Below, one piece after another: positions 1 to 7,789 of a stretch of 64,000 nt of DNA. This stretch comes from Lawsonibacter faecis. GTDB taxonomy: Bacteria > Bacillota > Clostridia > Oscillospirales > Oscillospiraceae. Numbering within the stretch: the first letter of the stretch is position 1; each line of letters opens with the position of its first letter. The stretch covers positions 124,001 through 188,000 of the forward strand of contig NZ_JACOPQ010000005.1 in the NCBI RefSeq assembly GCF_014287675.1. Direction: 5' to 3'. Below the pieces are notes generated by a model. The model had not been told where the DNA came from, ran no database searches, and saw nothing but the letters and a program-made list of their open reading frames with translations. The translations under genes and the position numbers were made by a program.

Positions 1-172
1 GGCCGAGGCCCTGGAGCGCATCAACGCCTTGGGCATCGGCCCCCAGGGGCTGGGCGGGTCCACCACCGCGCTGTCGGTATGCATCCTGCCCGCCCCCACC
101 CACATCGCGGGCCTGCCCTGCTGCGTCAACCTGGGCTGCCATGTGACCCGGCACGCCTCCGCTCTTTTGTAG
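1..172 (+). CDS. Fumarate hydratase class I, alpha subunit (C-terminal end only)
   Basis: This is the 3' end of a gene that begins outside the window; it is open from base 2 and stops at TAG 170-172, giving 56 residues. The segment INALGIGPQGLGG followed by a second glycine/threonine patch and a closing NLGCHVTRHAS is the typical C-terminus of the oxygen-sensitive [4Fe-4S] fumarase/tartrate dehydratase alpha subunit. That enzyme interconverts fumarate and malate together with a beta subunit. L-tartrate dehydratase alpha is the alternative, and the fragment cannot separate the two. No terminator is seen before the next promoter at 212-220. Confidence 0.8.
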   Translation, partial: AEALERINALGIGPQGLGGSTTALSVCILPAPTHIAGLPCCVNLGCHVTRHASALL

Positions 173-211
173 GAAAAATTCACAAAATACTGTGGCTTTT
201 CCTGTATAGTG

Positions 212-220
212 TGGTATAAT
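212..220 (+). promoter_or_regulatory. Extended -10 promoter for the hibernation factor gene
   Basis: TGGTATAAT at 212-220 is a perfect extended -10 element (TGn plus TATAAT). There is no good -35 box 17 bp upstream (tgtggc), as expected for extended -10 promoters. Confidence 0.65.
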
Positions 221-294
221 TGAGACAAGGAGGACGTTTTACCGTCCCCCTACCACGACAGTCCTCCCCGGAGGACGAAAGGAGCGAAGCGCTT

Positions 295-834
295 ATGAAG
301 TTCGTGTTCACAGACAAGAAGGTCAACCTGCCTAACAAGGTCCATGCCTACGCTGAGAAAAAGGTGGGCAAATTAGACCGTTATTTTAAGGCGGACGCGG
401 AGGCCGCCATCGTCTTCAGTGTGGAGAAGGACCGCAACCAGGTGGAGGTCACCGTCCGCAGCGGCGGCACCGTCTACCGCGTGAGCGAGAGCACCTCTGA
501 TATGTTCGCCTCCATCGACGCCGCCGTCTCCTCCATCGAGCGCCAGATTCGCAAGAACAAGGCCCGCCTGGAGAAGCGCCTGCGGGAGAACGCCTTTGAG
601 CGCACGGTGGATGAGCAGTCCTCCTTCGTCCCCGACGAGCCCGAGGAGGAGTTCAAGGTGGTCCGCACCAAGAAGTTCCCCATCCGCCCCATGAGCGTGG
701 AGGAGGCCATTCTCCAGATGAATCTGGTGGACCACACCTTCTTTGCCTTCCGGGACGCCGACGCCGACGGCGCGTTCGCCGTGGTCTACAGGCGCAACGA
801 CGGCGGTTACGGCCTGATTGCCGACGAGCAGTAA
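295..834 (+). CDS. hpf: Ribosome hibernation-promoting factor, long form
   Basis: This 180-residue protein has an N-terminal HPF/YfiA fold (about 1-105, with a basic RKNKARLEKRLR helix end). An acidic linker is followed by the C-terminal dimerisation domain (about 125-178, KFPIRPMSVEEAILQMNLV). Long HPF dimerises 70S ribosomes into inactive 100S particles in stationary phase. The open frame extends upstream to 220, but ATG 295 is chosen because AAAGGAG lies at 278-284 and the family begins MKF-VFTDK. The gene is monocistronic, with its own extended -10 promoter and a strong terminator at 845-876. Confidence 0.93.
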   Translation: MKFVFTDKKVNLPNKVHAYAEKKVGKLDRYFKADAEAAIVFSVEKDRNQVEVTVRSGGTVYRVSESTSDMFASIDAAVSSIERQIRKNKARLEKRLRENAFERTVDEQSSFVPDEPEEEFKVVRTKKFPIRPMSVEEAILQMNLVDHTFFAFRDADADGAFAVVYRRNDGGYGLIADEQ

Positions 835-844
835 GCAAATTTAA

Positions 845-880
845 CCCCCGGGGCCGTCCAGTGGACGGCCCCGGGGGTTT
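845..880 (+). terminator. Intrinsic terminator after hpf
   Basis: A perfect 16-bp inverted repeat (CCCCCGGGGCCGTCCA and its complement with a one-base loop) is followed by TTTT. It separates hpf from the convergent anti-sigma gene. Confidence 0.85.
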
Positions 881-897
881 TATGGTCTATAGGCCTT

Positions 898-2388
898 TTA
901 CGGCGTGGGTACGGGCAGCCCCTCGCACATCTCCAGCCCCAGGCCCAGCATCTGGGCCATCTCTGCGGGGGTGACGCCCTTGACGCTGTAGTGGGCCACC
1001 AGCCCGTCGGGGTAGAGTACGGTGAAATTGCCGCGGTAGCCCGAGATGTCCCCCGCATCGCTGTCCGCATAGGTAAGCCGGGCCTCAATGACGTCCAGGG
1101 TCAGGTCCTCGTAGCGGAAGACCGGGTCCTGAAAGCCGCCGAACATCACCTCGTCGGGCACGCTGTCGCAGTACGGGATGGTGTAGAGCCTCTGATCGTA
1201 GTACTTCTTATCGTCCGTGTCCATCACCGCCGCCTCCTCAAAGGGCCGCTGGACGGTGATGCTGATGTGCGTGTAGTACCCCTCCCACCAGAGGGATAGG
1301 TAGTCCCGGTTCTGCCCCAGCTCCCGGCTTGCGCCGCCGAAGGTGAAGCCGTCGGGGATATCCGACGGGACATGGAGGCCCAGCTCCGGCTCCGCCCGGG
1401 CCTCGTCCAGGGTCAGGTTCTCGCTGCGCCACTCCGGGATGTCCCCGCCCCAGGTCAGCAGCCCGTCCAGGCAGAGGGCCCCGTCCGCCCTGGCAAAGGT
1501 GTTGGCAGCGGCGTCGGCCAGCATTGCCGCCTGCTCCTCGTCCACATTGCTGGCTTGAAAGCGGACGCCCACGCCGCCGGCCAGCAGCACGGTTTTATAG
1601 ACATAGCCCAGCGCGCCGCTGTCGTCCCAGCCGTACCGGCCGCTGTTGCTGCCGAAGACCTGAATACCGTTTATTTCGGTGCTCTTCTGATTCACATCCA
1701 CCGCGCAGTCCTCCGGCACGCCGCCGGGCTTGGCGGTGAGGGAGAAGGAATTGCGCCCGTCCTCCCGGCTCACGCCGCTCAGCTCCACCCGCCAGAGGTT
1801 TCCCATCCCGTCGTAGACGGCCCGTCCGGTCACGTCGTAGCCGTCCCAGGAGAGGGTCCAGGGGACGGCCGACCCGTCCGCGCCGGCGAGCATGGCCGCC
1901 ATCTGCTCCCGGGTGAGGGCTTCCTCAAACCAGCCCTTCGGCATGGCAATGGAGGCGGCTATCTCCGGGAGGCTGTCATACTCCACGGAGATCAAGGCGA
2001 AGTTGGAGTGGACCTCCCCCTCCTGGAAGGGCCCCTCGGGCCGGAGGACATAGGGGTCGCCGTCCGCCTGGGCTGGGTCGGTGGTCTCCACGGGCATGAC
2101 CTGACCGTCCGGCGCCACCTCGCCGGGGCCGTAGGTGTCCTTGACGCCGGGAGGCGCGTCGTTGGAGAGCTGGGGCGCGGCAGTCCCGGCGCCGCCGATC
2201 CCCCGCCAGACGCCGAAGAGGGTCAGGCAGACCAGGGCGCAGCAGGCGGCGGCCGCCGCCCAGCGGGAAAGCTGCCGCTTCATACGCCGCGGCGTGGGGT
2301 CCTCCGCCTCCTGAAGGCGGTCCATCAGCCGCTCATGCGCTTCGCCGCTGAGGGCGGCACGGTCCATATAGGCGCGGTAATGTTTCAA
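898..2388 (-). CDS. Membrane-anchored anti-sigma factor (predicted), DUF4367/DUF4179-like
   Basis: This 496-residue protein has a short cytoplasmic N-terminus (about 1-42), one transmembrane helix (about 44-60, WAAAAACCALVCLTLFGVW) and a large extracytoplasmic region. That region contains repeated, weakly similar beta-rich blocks. The gene lies directly downstream of the ECF sigma gene in the same operon, which is the classical arrangement for a cognate anti-sigma factor that sequesters the sigma until an envelope signal arrives. The longer open frame starts at 2427. TTG 2388 is chosen because GAAAGGAG lies 6 nt upstream and the longer version would overlap the sigma-factor stop region without an RBS. 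The signal sensed cannot be told from sequence. Confidence 0.75.
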   Translation of the reverse strand: MKHYRAYMDRAALSGEAHERLMDRLQEAEDPTPRRMKRQLSRWAAAAACCALVCLTLFGVWRGIGGAGTAAPQLSNDAPPGVKDTYGPGEVAPDGQVMPVETTDPAQADGDPYVLRPEGPFQEGEVHSNFALISVEYDSLPEIAASIAMPKGWFEEALTREQMAAMLAGADGSAVPWTLSWDGYDVTGRAVYDGMGNLWRVELSGVSREDGRNSFSLTAKPGGVPEDCAVDVNQKSTEINGIQVFGSNSGRYGWDDSGALGYVYKTVLLAGGVGVRFQASNVDEEQAAMLADAAANTFARADGALCLDGLLTWGGDIPEWRSENLTLDEARAEPELGLHVPSDIPDGFTFGGASRELGQNRDYLSLWWEGYYTHISITVQRPFEEAAVMDTDDKKYYDQRLYTIPYCDSVPDEVMFGGFQDPVFRYEDLTLDVIEARLTYADSDAGDISGYRGNFTVLYPDGLVAHYSVKGVTPAEMAQMLGLGLEMCEGLPVPTP

Positions 2389-2436
2389 AATATGCTCCTT
2401 TCTATCCGGAAAACGCGGACACGACAAGCCGTGTCC

Positions 2437-2904
2437 CTATGGGGTTTCGTCTTCCAGCAGATGCTTCAGCTTCTTCCTGGCCCGGGAAAGGCGGGCGCGG
2501 ACGGTGCCCTCCGCCTCGCCGGTCATAGCCGCTATCTCAGCGGTCCTGTACCCCTCGTAATAAAAGAGGTGGACGGCGGCGCGCTCCCTGGGCGGCAGGG
2601 CCAGCACCGCCTCCAGGGTCTCTCCCTCCTCGCGCGTGGCGGCTGGGTAGGTCTCCAGCAGGGGCGCGGTCCTCCGCCGCCAGGGGGCCCGAAGGCGGCT
2701 CTTGCAGCCGTTTACCGTCACCCGGATGAGCCAGGCCTTCTCGTGCTCCGGGCCGTCGAAGTCCGGGGCCTTCTCCAGGTAGGCGATGAAGGCGTCCTGC
2801 ACCGCGTCCTCCGCCTCTTGGACGTCGGCCAGGATGGCCAGCGCGGCGCGGTAGAGGGTATTTTCATGCTGCTTGACTGCGAATTCCAACCGGTTGGGGT
2901 CCAT
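2437..2904 (-). CDS. ECF-type RNA polymerase sigma factor
   Basis: This 155-residue protein has sigma region 2 (about 8-75; DVQEAEDAVQDAFIAYL and the KAWLIRVTVN segment) and region 4 (about 98-150; LPPRERAAVHLFYYEGYRTAEIA, then EGTVRARLSRARKKLK). Both are hallmarks of extracytoplasmic-function sigma factors of the SigW/SigV type. GTG 2922 is also in frame, but ATG 2904 has AAAGGGGG at a 7-nt spacing. The gene is followed after 48 nt by its predicted anti-sigma factor. Target promoters cannot be inferred here. Confidence 0.9.
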   Translation of the reverse strand: MDPNRLEFAVKQHENTLYRAALAILADVQEAEDAVQDAFIAYLEKAPDFDGPEHEKAWLIRVTVNGCKSRLRAPWRRRTAPLLETYPAATREEGETLEAVLALPPRERAAVHLFYYEGYRTAEIAAMTGEAEGTVRARLSRARKKLKHLLEDETP

Positions 2905-2959
2905 CGTGTTGCCCCCTTTCACCCTATATACGCTTTTAGACGCGGAAATGCTGCAATGG

Positions 2960-2988
2960 TTGCAAAATCTTTTTTGCTGTGGTAAACT
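2960..2988 (+). promoter_or_regulatory. Promoter for the NYN-LOTUS gene
   Basis: TTGCAA at 2960-2965 and TAAACT at 2983-2988 are separated by 17 bp. They lie in the divergent gap between the sigma-factor gene and the NYN gene. Confidence 0.55.
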
Positions 2989-3034
2989 GGCATTAACAGG
3001 AAATTATACTGCTGCAACTACAAAAGGAGACGCT

Positions 3035-3889
3035 ATGGACAGACAAGACCTGCGCCTTGCGGTGCTCATCGACGCGGATAACGCCCCCCGCACCGCCTTG
3101 CGGGATATTATGGCCGAGGTGGCGGTCTACGGCAATCCCACCATCAAGCGCATCTACGGGGACTGGACCACGCCCAACATGGGCACCTGGAAGTCCCTGC
3201 TGCTGGAGTATGCCATCACCCCGATTCAGCAGTACAGCTACACCACCGGGAAAAACGCCACCGACTCAGCCATGATCATCGACGCCATGGACGTTCTCTA
3301 CTCCAACCGGGTGGACGGCTTTGTGCTGGTCTCCAGCGACAGCGACTTCACCCGTCTCGCAACCCGGCTCCGGGAGGCGGGGATGAAGGTCTACGGCATG
3401 GGCGAGAAGAAGACCCCCGCGCCCTTTATCGTCGCCTGCGACAAATTTGTGTACATCGAGGTCATCCGCGCCGCCGGGGAGAAGGCCCGGGCCGAGGCCG
3501 CCAGGGCCTCCCAGCCGGAGCCGGAGGCCGTGAAGAAGCCCGCCAGGAAGACGCCCGCCCCGAAAAAGAAGGCCTCCGGGGCCGAGCCCGCCCCCGAGCC
3601 GGAGGTCAAACCCGCCGAGCCGCCCGAGGAGAGCCCCAAGGTGCCCAAGGCGGTGGTGGACCTCATTGCCGACTCCCTGGAGAGCATTGCCGACGAGGAC
3701 GGGTACGCCTTTATGGGCGAGCTTGGGAACCTCCTGGTCAAAAAGCAGCCCGACTTCGACCCGCGAAACTTCGGCTTCTCCAAGCTCACCAATCTGGTGA
3801 AGAGCCTGGACCGCTTTGAAGTGGACGCCCGGCAGACCAGTGCCCCCCATGTAAAGCATATCTATCTCAGAGACAAGCAGCGCAAGTAA
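3035..3889 (+). CDS. NYN domain (LabA/PIN-like) nuclease with C-terminal OST-HTH/LOTUS domain
   Basis: This 284-residue protein has an N-terminal NYN domain (about 6-150) with the conserved acidic residues of the PIN-like fold: AVLIDADNAP (9-18), D77 in NATDSAMIIDAMD and SSDSDF (100-105). An Ala/Pro/Lys-rich linker (about 155-208) leads to an OST-HTH/LOTUS domain (about 212-284; PDFDPRNFGFSKLTNLVKSL). Such proteins are predicted RNA-binding ribonucleases; the same fusion occurs in animal MARF1/limkain-type proteins. ATG 3035 has AAAAGGAGA at 3022-3030. The last about 22 codons plus the downstream sequence are tandemly repeated in 3821-4339, so the 3' end of this gene has been copied. Confidence 0.85.
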   Translation: MDRQDLRLAVLIDADNAPRTALRDIMAEVAVYGNPTIKRIYGDWTTPNMGTWKSLLLEYAITPIQQYSYTTGKNATDSAMIIDAMDVLYSNRVDGFVLVSSDSDFTRLATRLREAGMKVYGMGEKKTPAPFIVACDKFVYIEVIRAAGEKARAEAARASQPEPEAVKKPARKTPAPKKKASGAEPAPEPEVKPAEPPEESPKVPKAVVDLIADSLESIADEDGYAFMGELGNLLVKKQPDFDPRNFGFSKLTNLVKSLDRFEVDARQTSAPHVKHIYLRDKQRK

Positions 3890-4339
3890 TGCCGCAGGCC
3901 CCTGCCGGGCGGCCACTCCGCGCCGGGCGGCACGTCAAGCGTTTCGCCCGGCTCCCGCAAGGGCGAAACCTTGAAATCATCCGGATTCACCCCGGGTGAT
4001 TTGAAAAAAATACGGGGTCCCCGGCGGGCCCGGCCCGCTGGGGCGGACGCCCGGCAGACCAGTGCCTCCCATGTAAAGCATATCTATCTCAGAGACAAGC
4101 AGCGCAAGTAATGCCGCAGGCCCCCGCCGGGCGGCCACTCCGCGCCGGGCGGCGCGTCAAGCGTTTCGCCCGGCTCCCGCAAGGGCGAAGCCTTGAAATC
4201 ATCCGGATTCACTCCGGGTGATTTGAAAAAAATACGGGGTCCCCGGCGGGCCCTGGGCCCGTTGGGGCGGACGCCCGGCAGACCAGCGCACCCCATGTAA
4301 AGCATATCTGTCTCAGAGACAAGCAGCGCAAGTAATGCC
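3821..4339 (+). repeat. Two full and one partial tandem copies of the NYN gene 3' end
   Basis: Copy 1 is 3821-4042 and carries the real gene end. Copy 2 is 4043-4266 and partial copy 3 is 4267-4339. The offsets are 222 and 224 nt. Each copy holds the last 22 codons and the TAA of the NYN gene (stops at 3887-3889, 4109-4111 and 4333-4335). Copies 1 and 2 also share the following about 150 nt, which includes hairpins GTTTCGCCC/GGGCGAAAC and AAATCATCCGG/CCGGGTGATTT. Differences between copies are scattered substitutions, mostly transitions, and the tail peptide stays nearly unchanged. Confidence 0.9.
4043..4339 (+). pseudogene. Non-translated duplicate tails of the NYN gene
   Basis: Frames in copies 2 and 3 still read ADARQTSA-HVKHI-LRDKQRK followed by stop, but neither has a start codon, RBS or upstream domain. 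They are therefore gene-end fragments and not genes. The only substitutions in the peptide are Pro to Ser (copy 2) and Tyr to Cys (copy 3). Confidence 0.75.
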
Positions 4340-4431
4340 ATGGTAGGCATGGGACGGTTCTTTTCCCCCAGAGAGTACGCCCTATAGGAACACCGCCCAT
4401 CCCGCATCATTATACCGCTAATCAGAGATGC

Positions 4432-4635
4432 CAAAAAACCTCCGCAGAGCAAGCCTCGCAGAGTTCCGTCGTCCGAAGATGACGGAATTAAGTGAAAATT
4501 CGTCATTTCTGGGAGCATGCGCTTCAGAAATGGCACTTCTCATTACAGATGGGGCGACTTTTCTCAAGAAATCAAGCCCCATCCGCCATGCAGACTTCTG
4601 TCAAAGAAGCCCCAATGGGCTTCTTTGACAAGCTG
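4432..4635 (+). repeat. Interspersed multi-hairpin repeat, copy A (full length)
   Basis: This is one of three related elements in the window (with 40583-40700 and, inverted, 43451-43651). It contains four hairpins: 4464-4487 (TTCCGTC/GACGGAA), 4504-4532 (CATTTCTG/CAGAAATG), 4548-4583 (GATGGGGC/GCCCCATC around the loop GACTTTTCTCAAGAAATC) and 4601-4628 (perfect 12-bp stem, CAAT loop). It lies between the NYN 3' repeats and the terminator at 4636. No transposase, target-site duplication or protein-coding signal is visible. Confidence 0.8.
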
Positions 4636-4688
4636 AGAGATGCCCCGGACGTCTGCGTCCGGGGCATCTCTGATTTTTATCATTTTTT
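4636..4688 (+). terminator. Strong intrinsic terminator
   Basis: The 16-bp stem AGAGATGCCCCGGACG (4636-4651) has a TCTG loop and pairs with 4656-4671. It is followed by GATTTTTATCATTTTTT on the plus strand. It ends plus-strand transcription before the convergent helD gene. Confidence 0.85.
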
Positions 4689-6757
4689 CAGCCGGCGGTG
4701 GGCGGGACGCCGGGGCGGAGCAGCGCGGACGGTTCCCCCCGGCAGGTCAGCGAGAGGCGGTGCATCGCCCGGGTACAGGCCACGTACAGCAGCCCCCTGT
4801 CGTACTCCGTGGCGTAGGCGGCCCGGTCGGCGCCCGCGACGATGACCTCGTCGAACTCCAGCCCCTTGGACATCTGCACAGACGTCACCATCACGCCGTT
4901 TGAAAAGCTTCCGCTCTCGGGCGTGAGCAGGCGGACCCCGGGCCGCCTGCCCAGCAGCTCGTAGAGAGCCCGGGCGTCCCGGTTGGTCTTGGCGATAACG
5001 CCCAGGGAGGCGTAGCCGCTCCCCTCAAAGCGGTGGATCAGCGCGCCTATCCGCGCCGCCTCCGCCCTGCGGCCGCAGCAGCGGAACACCTGCGGCTCGT
5101 CCCCGTGCCGCGCCACCGGCTCCAGGGCGTGGACGCCCTGGAGCCGGGCGGAGAAACGGATTATCTCATAAGTGGATCGGTAGCTTTTGTTCAGCGAAAT
5201 ATACCGGGCCCCGCAATAGATCTGCCGCAAATCCTCCAGGGTGCTCAGGCGGTTAGGGTTAATGGACTGGCCGAAGTCCCCCAGGATGGTCTTGTCGCAC
5301 CGGAACAGCCGGTTCAGGACCGCGTACTGTACCGGGGTATAGTCCTGCATCTCATCCACCACCAGATGTCGGACGGCGCTGCCGGACTTGAGCCCCTCAA
5401 AGGCGTCGTGGAGATACAGGAAAGGGTACACATCGGCCCACTCCAGCGTTTTCCTGTCCGGCAGGTCCAGCAGCTCTGGCCGGCCCAGCCACCGGTAGAA
5501 GTCCCTGTAGAGGGCCAGGGTGTTCTTGACGCTCAGCAGTCCGCTCAGGCCCTTTAAAACGGTCCGAGCGCCCGGCGCCTCGTCTCCCAGCTCCCGGTCT
5601 GAGGAAAACCGGCTGTGGAGGTCGTCGGCGATCATCTGCAGCCGCCGCTTCACCGGGAACTTTCCGTATGCCTCAAACCGGCTCTTGAGCAGCTCCGCCC
5701 CCGCGGTGAAGCTCCCGAGGACGCAGTCCGCGTCCCGGAGCACCCGGCCGGTCAGTCCCTCCAGATAGCGGTCCAGCAGGCCCACGAACTCCAGCGTGGA
5801 CTTGAACCGTGCCCGCTCGGCCCAGGCCCGGTCGTCCGTCTCCAGGGGGTCCCTGTCGGGTTCGAAGCCGATCACCCCCTCAAGCTGTATCCGGGCGATG
5901 TCCTGAAAGCTAAGGTCGCAGATGGGCTCCTCCCCCAGTTCGGGCAGGACGTTGGAGATATAGTCGCCGAAGACCTTGTTGGGCGAGAGAATGGCCACGT
6001 TGCCGGCGGACAGCGTGTCCTTATGCCGGTAGAGGAGAAAGGCCAGGCGGTGGAGCGCGATGGAGGTCTTGCCGGACCCGGCCACCCCCTGGATGATCAT
6101 GGTGCCCGTCCGCTCGCTGCGGATGATCCGGTTCTGTTCCCTTTGTATGGTGGCGATGATGGACTTCATCTTCTCGTCCGAGGTGCGGCTCAGCTCCCGC
6201 TGGAGCACATCGTCCCGGATATTGTCCGACGTCTCCAGGGCATATTCCATCTCTCCGCCCCGGATTTTAAACTGCCGCTTCCGGGTGAGGGCGCCCTCCA
6301 CCCGGCCCACGGGCGCGTCATAGCCCGCGGGGCCGACCTCACAGTCGTAAAACAGGCCCGCCACCGGGGAGCGCCAGTCGCAGATCAGCAGCTCGTTCTC
6401 ATGGCGGAAGGCGAAGGGGCCGATATAGTGCGCCGCCACTTCCTCTCCATCCGCCCGGAAGTCCACCCGGGCAAAATAGGGGGCCTCCTTCAGCCGGGCC
6501 AGCCGATTGCGCTCCTTGACGGCGAAGGCCCCGGAGCCGTCGATTTGTCGCAGGGCCAGCTCGTTCTGGAACATCTCGTGAGGGTCGATCTCCCCCCGGT
6601 ACTGGGACATGTAGCGCTTCTCCTCCCGGTACTCCCGGTCTATTCTCTCCACCGCCGCCTCCGCCTCGTCCAGGGCCTGCTCCAGGCTGCGCTCCACCTC
6701 CTCCAGGCGGTGCAGCTCCTCCGGAAAGGGAACGGCGGGGCTGCGCCCCTCACACAT
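4688..6757 (-). CDS. helD: HelD-like superfamily 1 helicase (RNA polymerase recycling)
   Basis: This 689-residue protein has an N-terminal coiled-coil arm (about 12-60), Walker A GVAGSGKTS (about 224-232) and the motif II variant VVDEMQDYTPVQY. Further SF1 motifs are GDFGQSINP, KSYRSTYEI, VQMSKGLEFDEVI and YVACTRAMHRL. Length and order match HelD, which binds RNA polymerase and ejects it from stalled complexes, rather than UvrD/PcrA. ATG 6757 follows GGGAGGAC by a few bases and overlaps the stop of the AraC-GNAT gene by 8 nt (ATGTGTGA), so translation is probably coupled. Known HelD paralogues can also confer rifamycin resistance; which type this is cannot be told here. Confidence 0.87.
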   Translation of the reverse strand: MCEGRSPAVPFPEELHRLEEVERSLEQALDEAEAAVERIDREYREEKRYMSQYRGEIDPHEMFQNELALRQIDGSGAFAVKERNRLARLKEAPYFARVDFRADGEEVAAHYIGPFAFRHENELLICDWRSPVAGLFYDCEVGPAGYDAPVGRVEGALTRKRQFKIRGGEMEYALETSDNIRDDVLQRELSRTSDEKMKSIIATIQREQNRIIRSERTGTMIIQGVAGSGKTSIALHRLAFLLYRHKDTLSAGNVAILSPNKVFGDYISNVLPELGEEPICDLSFQDIARIQLEGVIGFEPDRDPLETDDRAWAERARFKSTLEFVGLLDRYLEGLTGRVLRDADCVLGSFTAGAELLKSRFEAYGKFPVKRRLQMIADDLHSRFSSDRELGDEAPGARTVLKGLSGLLSVKNTLALYRDFYRWLGRPELLDLPDRKTLEWADVYPFLYLHDAFEGLKSGSAVRHLVVDEMQDYTPVQYAVLNRLFRCDKTILGDFGQSINPNRLSTLEDLRQIYCGARYISLNKSYRSTYEIIRFSARLQGVHALEPVARHGDEPQVFRCCGRRAEAARIGALIHRFEGSGYASLGVIAKTNRDARALYELLGRRPGVRLLTPESGSFSNGVMVTSVQMSKGLEFDEVIVAGADRAAYATEYDRGLLYVACTRAMHRLSLTCRGEPSALLRPGVPPTAG

Positions 6758-7601
6758 GCCCGTCCTCCCGGGGCAGGACGAAGCGCTGGGTGGGGTACCC
6801 GAACTCCACCAGAAGCTCCGCCTCGGCAAACCCCAGCTCCACAATCTCCCTGCGGTGCCCGGTGTCGGCCCTGTCCCCCGCCCGGAAGGTGGTGATGCTG
6901 ATCTCCTGCTCCCGGAGCAGCCCACCCATCACCTTGTCCAGGAGAGCCCTCGGAATCCCCTTCCCCCGGTAGAGCGGGTGGGTGCCCATGAAGTCGATGC
7001 TCCCGCTCTCCCGGGAGAAGAGCAAAATCCCCACGGCGGCCGCGCCGTCCTTGAGAATGAGCGCCTGGCCGGTGGCGATACGCTCCCTGAGCGTGCGGAC
7101 ATAGGACTCCTCCTCCAGATGCGGAAAGCCGTCGACCACCAGGCGGACCAGCTCCATCCAGCAGGGTATATCCGCCTCCCCGGCAAAGGAGACCTCCCAC
7201 TCCAATGGCTCCCGGCTTCTCAGCATATGGTAGCTGCCCCCAAACTCAAATTTTAATTGCAGCGGATAAAAGCGCTCGTTCTCACGAAACTGGTTGGGCG
7301 GCAGCTTGTACATGGCGGTAAACACACTTGTGAACGCCTGTTGGCTCTCATACCCCGCCAGGAGCGCGACCTCCAGTATGGGCTGGGCGGAGAAGACCAG
7401 CAGCTTGGCGGCCTCGGTCAGCCGCCGGCGCTGGATATAGTCGTGAATGGTCATCCCCACCAGTTTTGAAAACGTGCGGTGCAGATAATATTTGGAGTAG
7501 TGCACCGCCTCCGCCACCACGTCCAGATCCAGGCGCTGGGTCAGGCGGCCTTCGATATAGTCAATCGCGGCAGTAATCTTCTTGACGTTGTTGTCCGGCA
7601 C
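6750..7601 (-). CDS. AraC-type HTH regulator fused to a GNAT acetyltransferase domain
   Basis: This 283-residue protein reverses the usual AraC order. The two-helix AraC DNA-binding domain is N-terminal (about 5-106; DVVAEAVHYSKYYLHRTFSKLVG and AGYESQQAFTSVFTAMYKLPPNQFR). The C-terminal half (about 130-280) looks like a GNAT N-acetyltransferase, with FMGTHPLYRGKGIPRALLDKV as the acetyl-CoA motif. GTG 7601 is used; AGGAGG sits 8 nt upstream. It is the first gene of a two-gene operon with helD. A regulator whose effector module is an acetyltransferase could sense acetyl-CoA or the substrate it modifies, but that is inference. Confidence 0.85.
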   Translation of the reverse strand: MPDNNVKKITAAIDYIEGRLTQRLDLDVVAEAVHYSKYYLHRTFSKLVGMTIHDYIQRRRLTEAAKLLVFSAQPILEVALLAGYESQQAFTSVFTAMYKLPPNQFRENERFYPLQLKFEFGGSYHMLRSREPLEWEVSFAGEADIPCWMELVRLVVDGFPHLEEESYVRTLRERIATGQALILKDGAAAVGILLFSRESGSIDFMGTHPLYRGKGIPRALLDKVMGGLLREQEISITTFRAGDRADTGHRREIVELGFAEAELLVEFGYPTQRFVLPREDGHV

Positions 7602-7719
7602 CTATGATCCCTCCTTTTGCTTGGTCCAGTATACCAGATGAGAGCGGCGGGAGTTTTTATCATTCTTGCCGTTTTATCAGAAAATTTTTGCACACGGGCG
7701 GCATTCTTATTTTTTCCTC

Positions 7720-7770
7720 TTGACAACCGTGTATAACTGTGCTTAACTGTATATGCTGAATATATACAGT
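7720..7770 (+). promoter_or_regulatory. Promoter and GntR-type operator of the YtrA-like operon
   Basis: TTGACA 7720-7725 and TTAACT 7743-7748 are separated by 17 bp. A perfect 9-bp inverted repeat, ACTGTATAT (7746-7754) and ATATACAGT (7762-7770) with a 7-nt spacer, overlaps the -10 box. This placement suits autorepression by the first gene product. Confidence 0.75.
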
Positions 7771-7789
7771 ATGACATTGAGGTGCACCA

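Noticed and set aside
1372..2985. 537-residue plus-strand frame
   Set aside because: A shadow of the anti-sigma and sigma genes, low-complexity and without any domain.
3821..4339. Diversity-generating retroelement (template and variable repeats at a gene 3' end)
   Set aside because: Differences between copies are mixed transitions and are not adenine-specific. No reverse transcriptase or accessory gene is present.
4084..4536. 150-residue minus-strand frame through the NYN repeat and copy A of the interspersed repeat
   Set aside because: It reads through repeats with no RBS. The similarity to the frame from 43548 comes from the shared DNA element.
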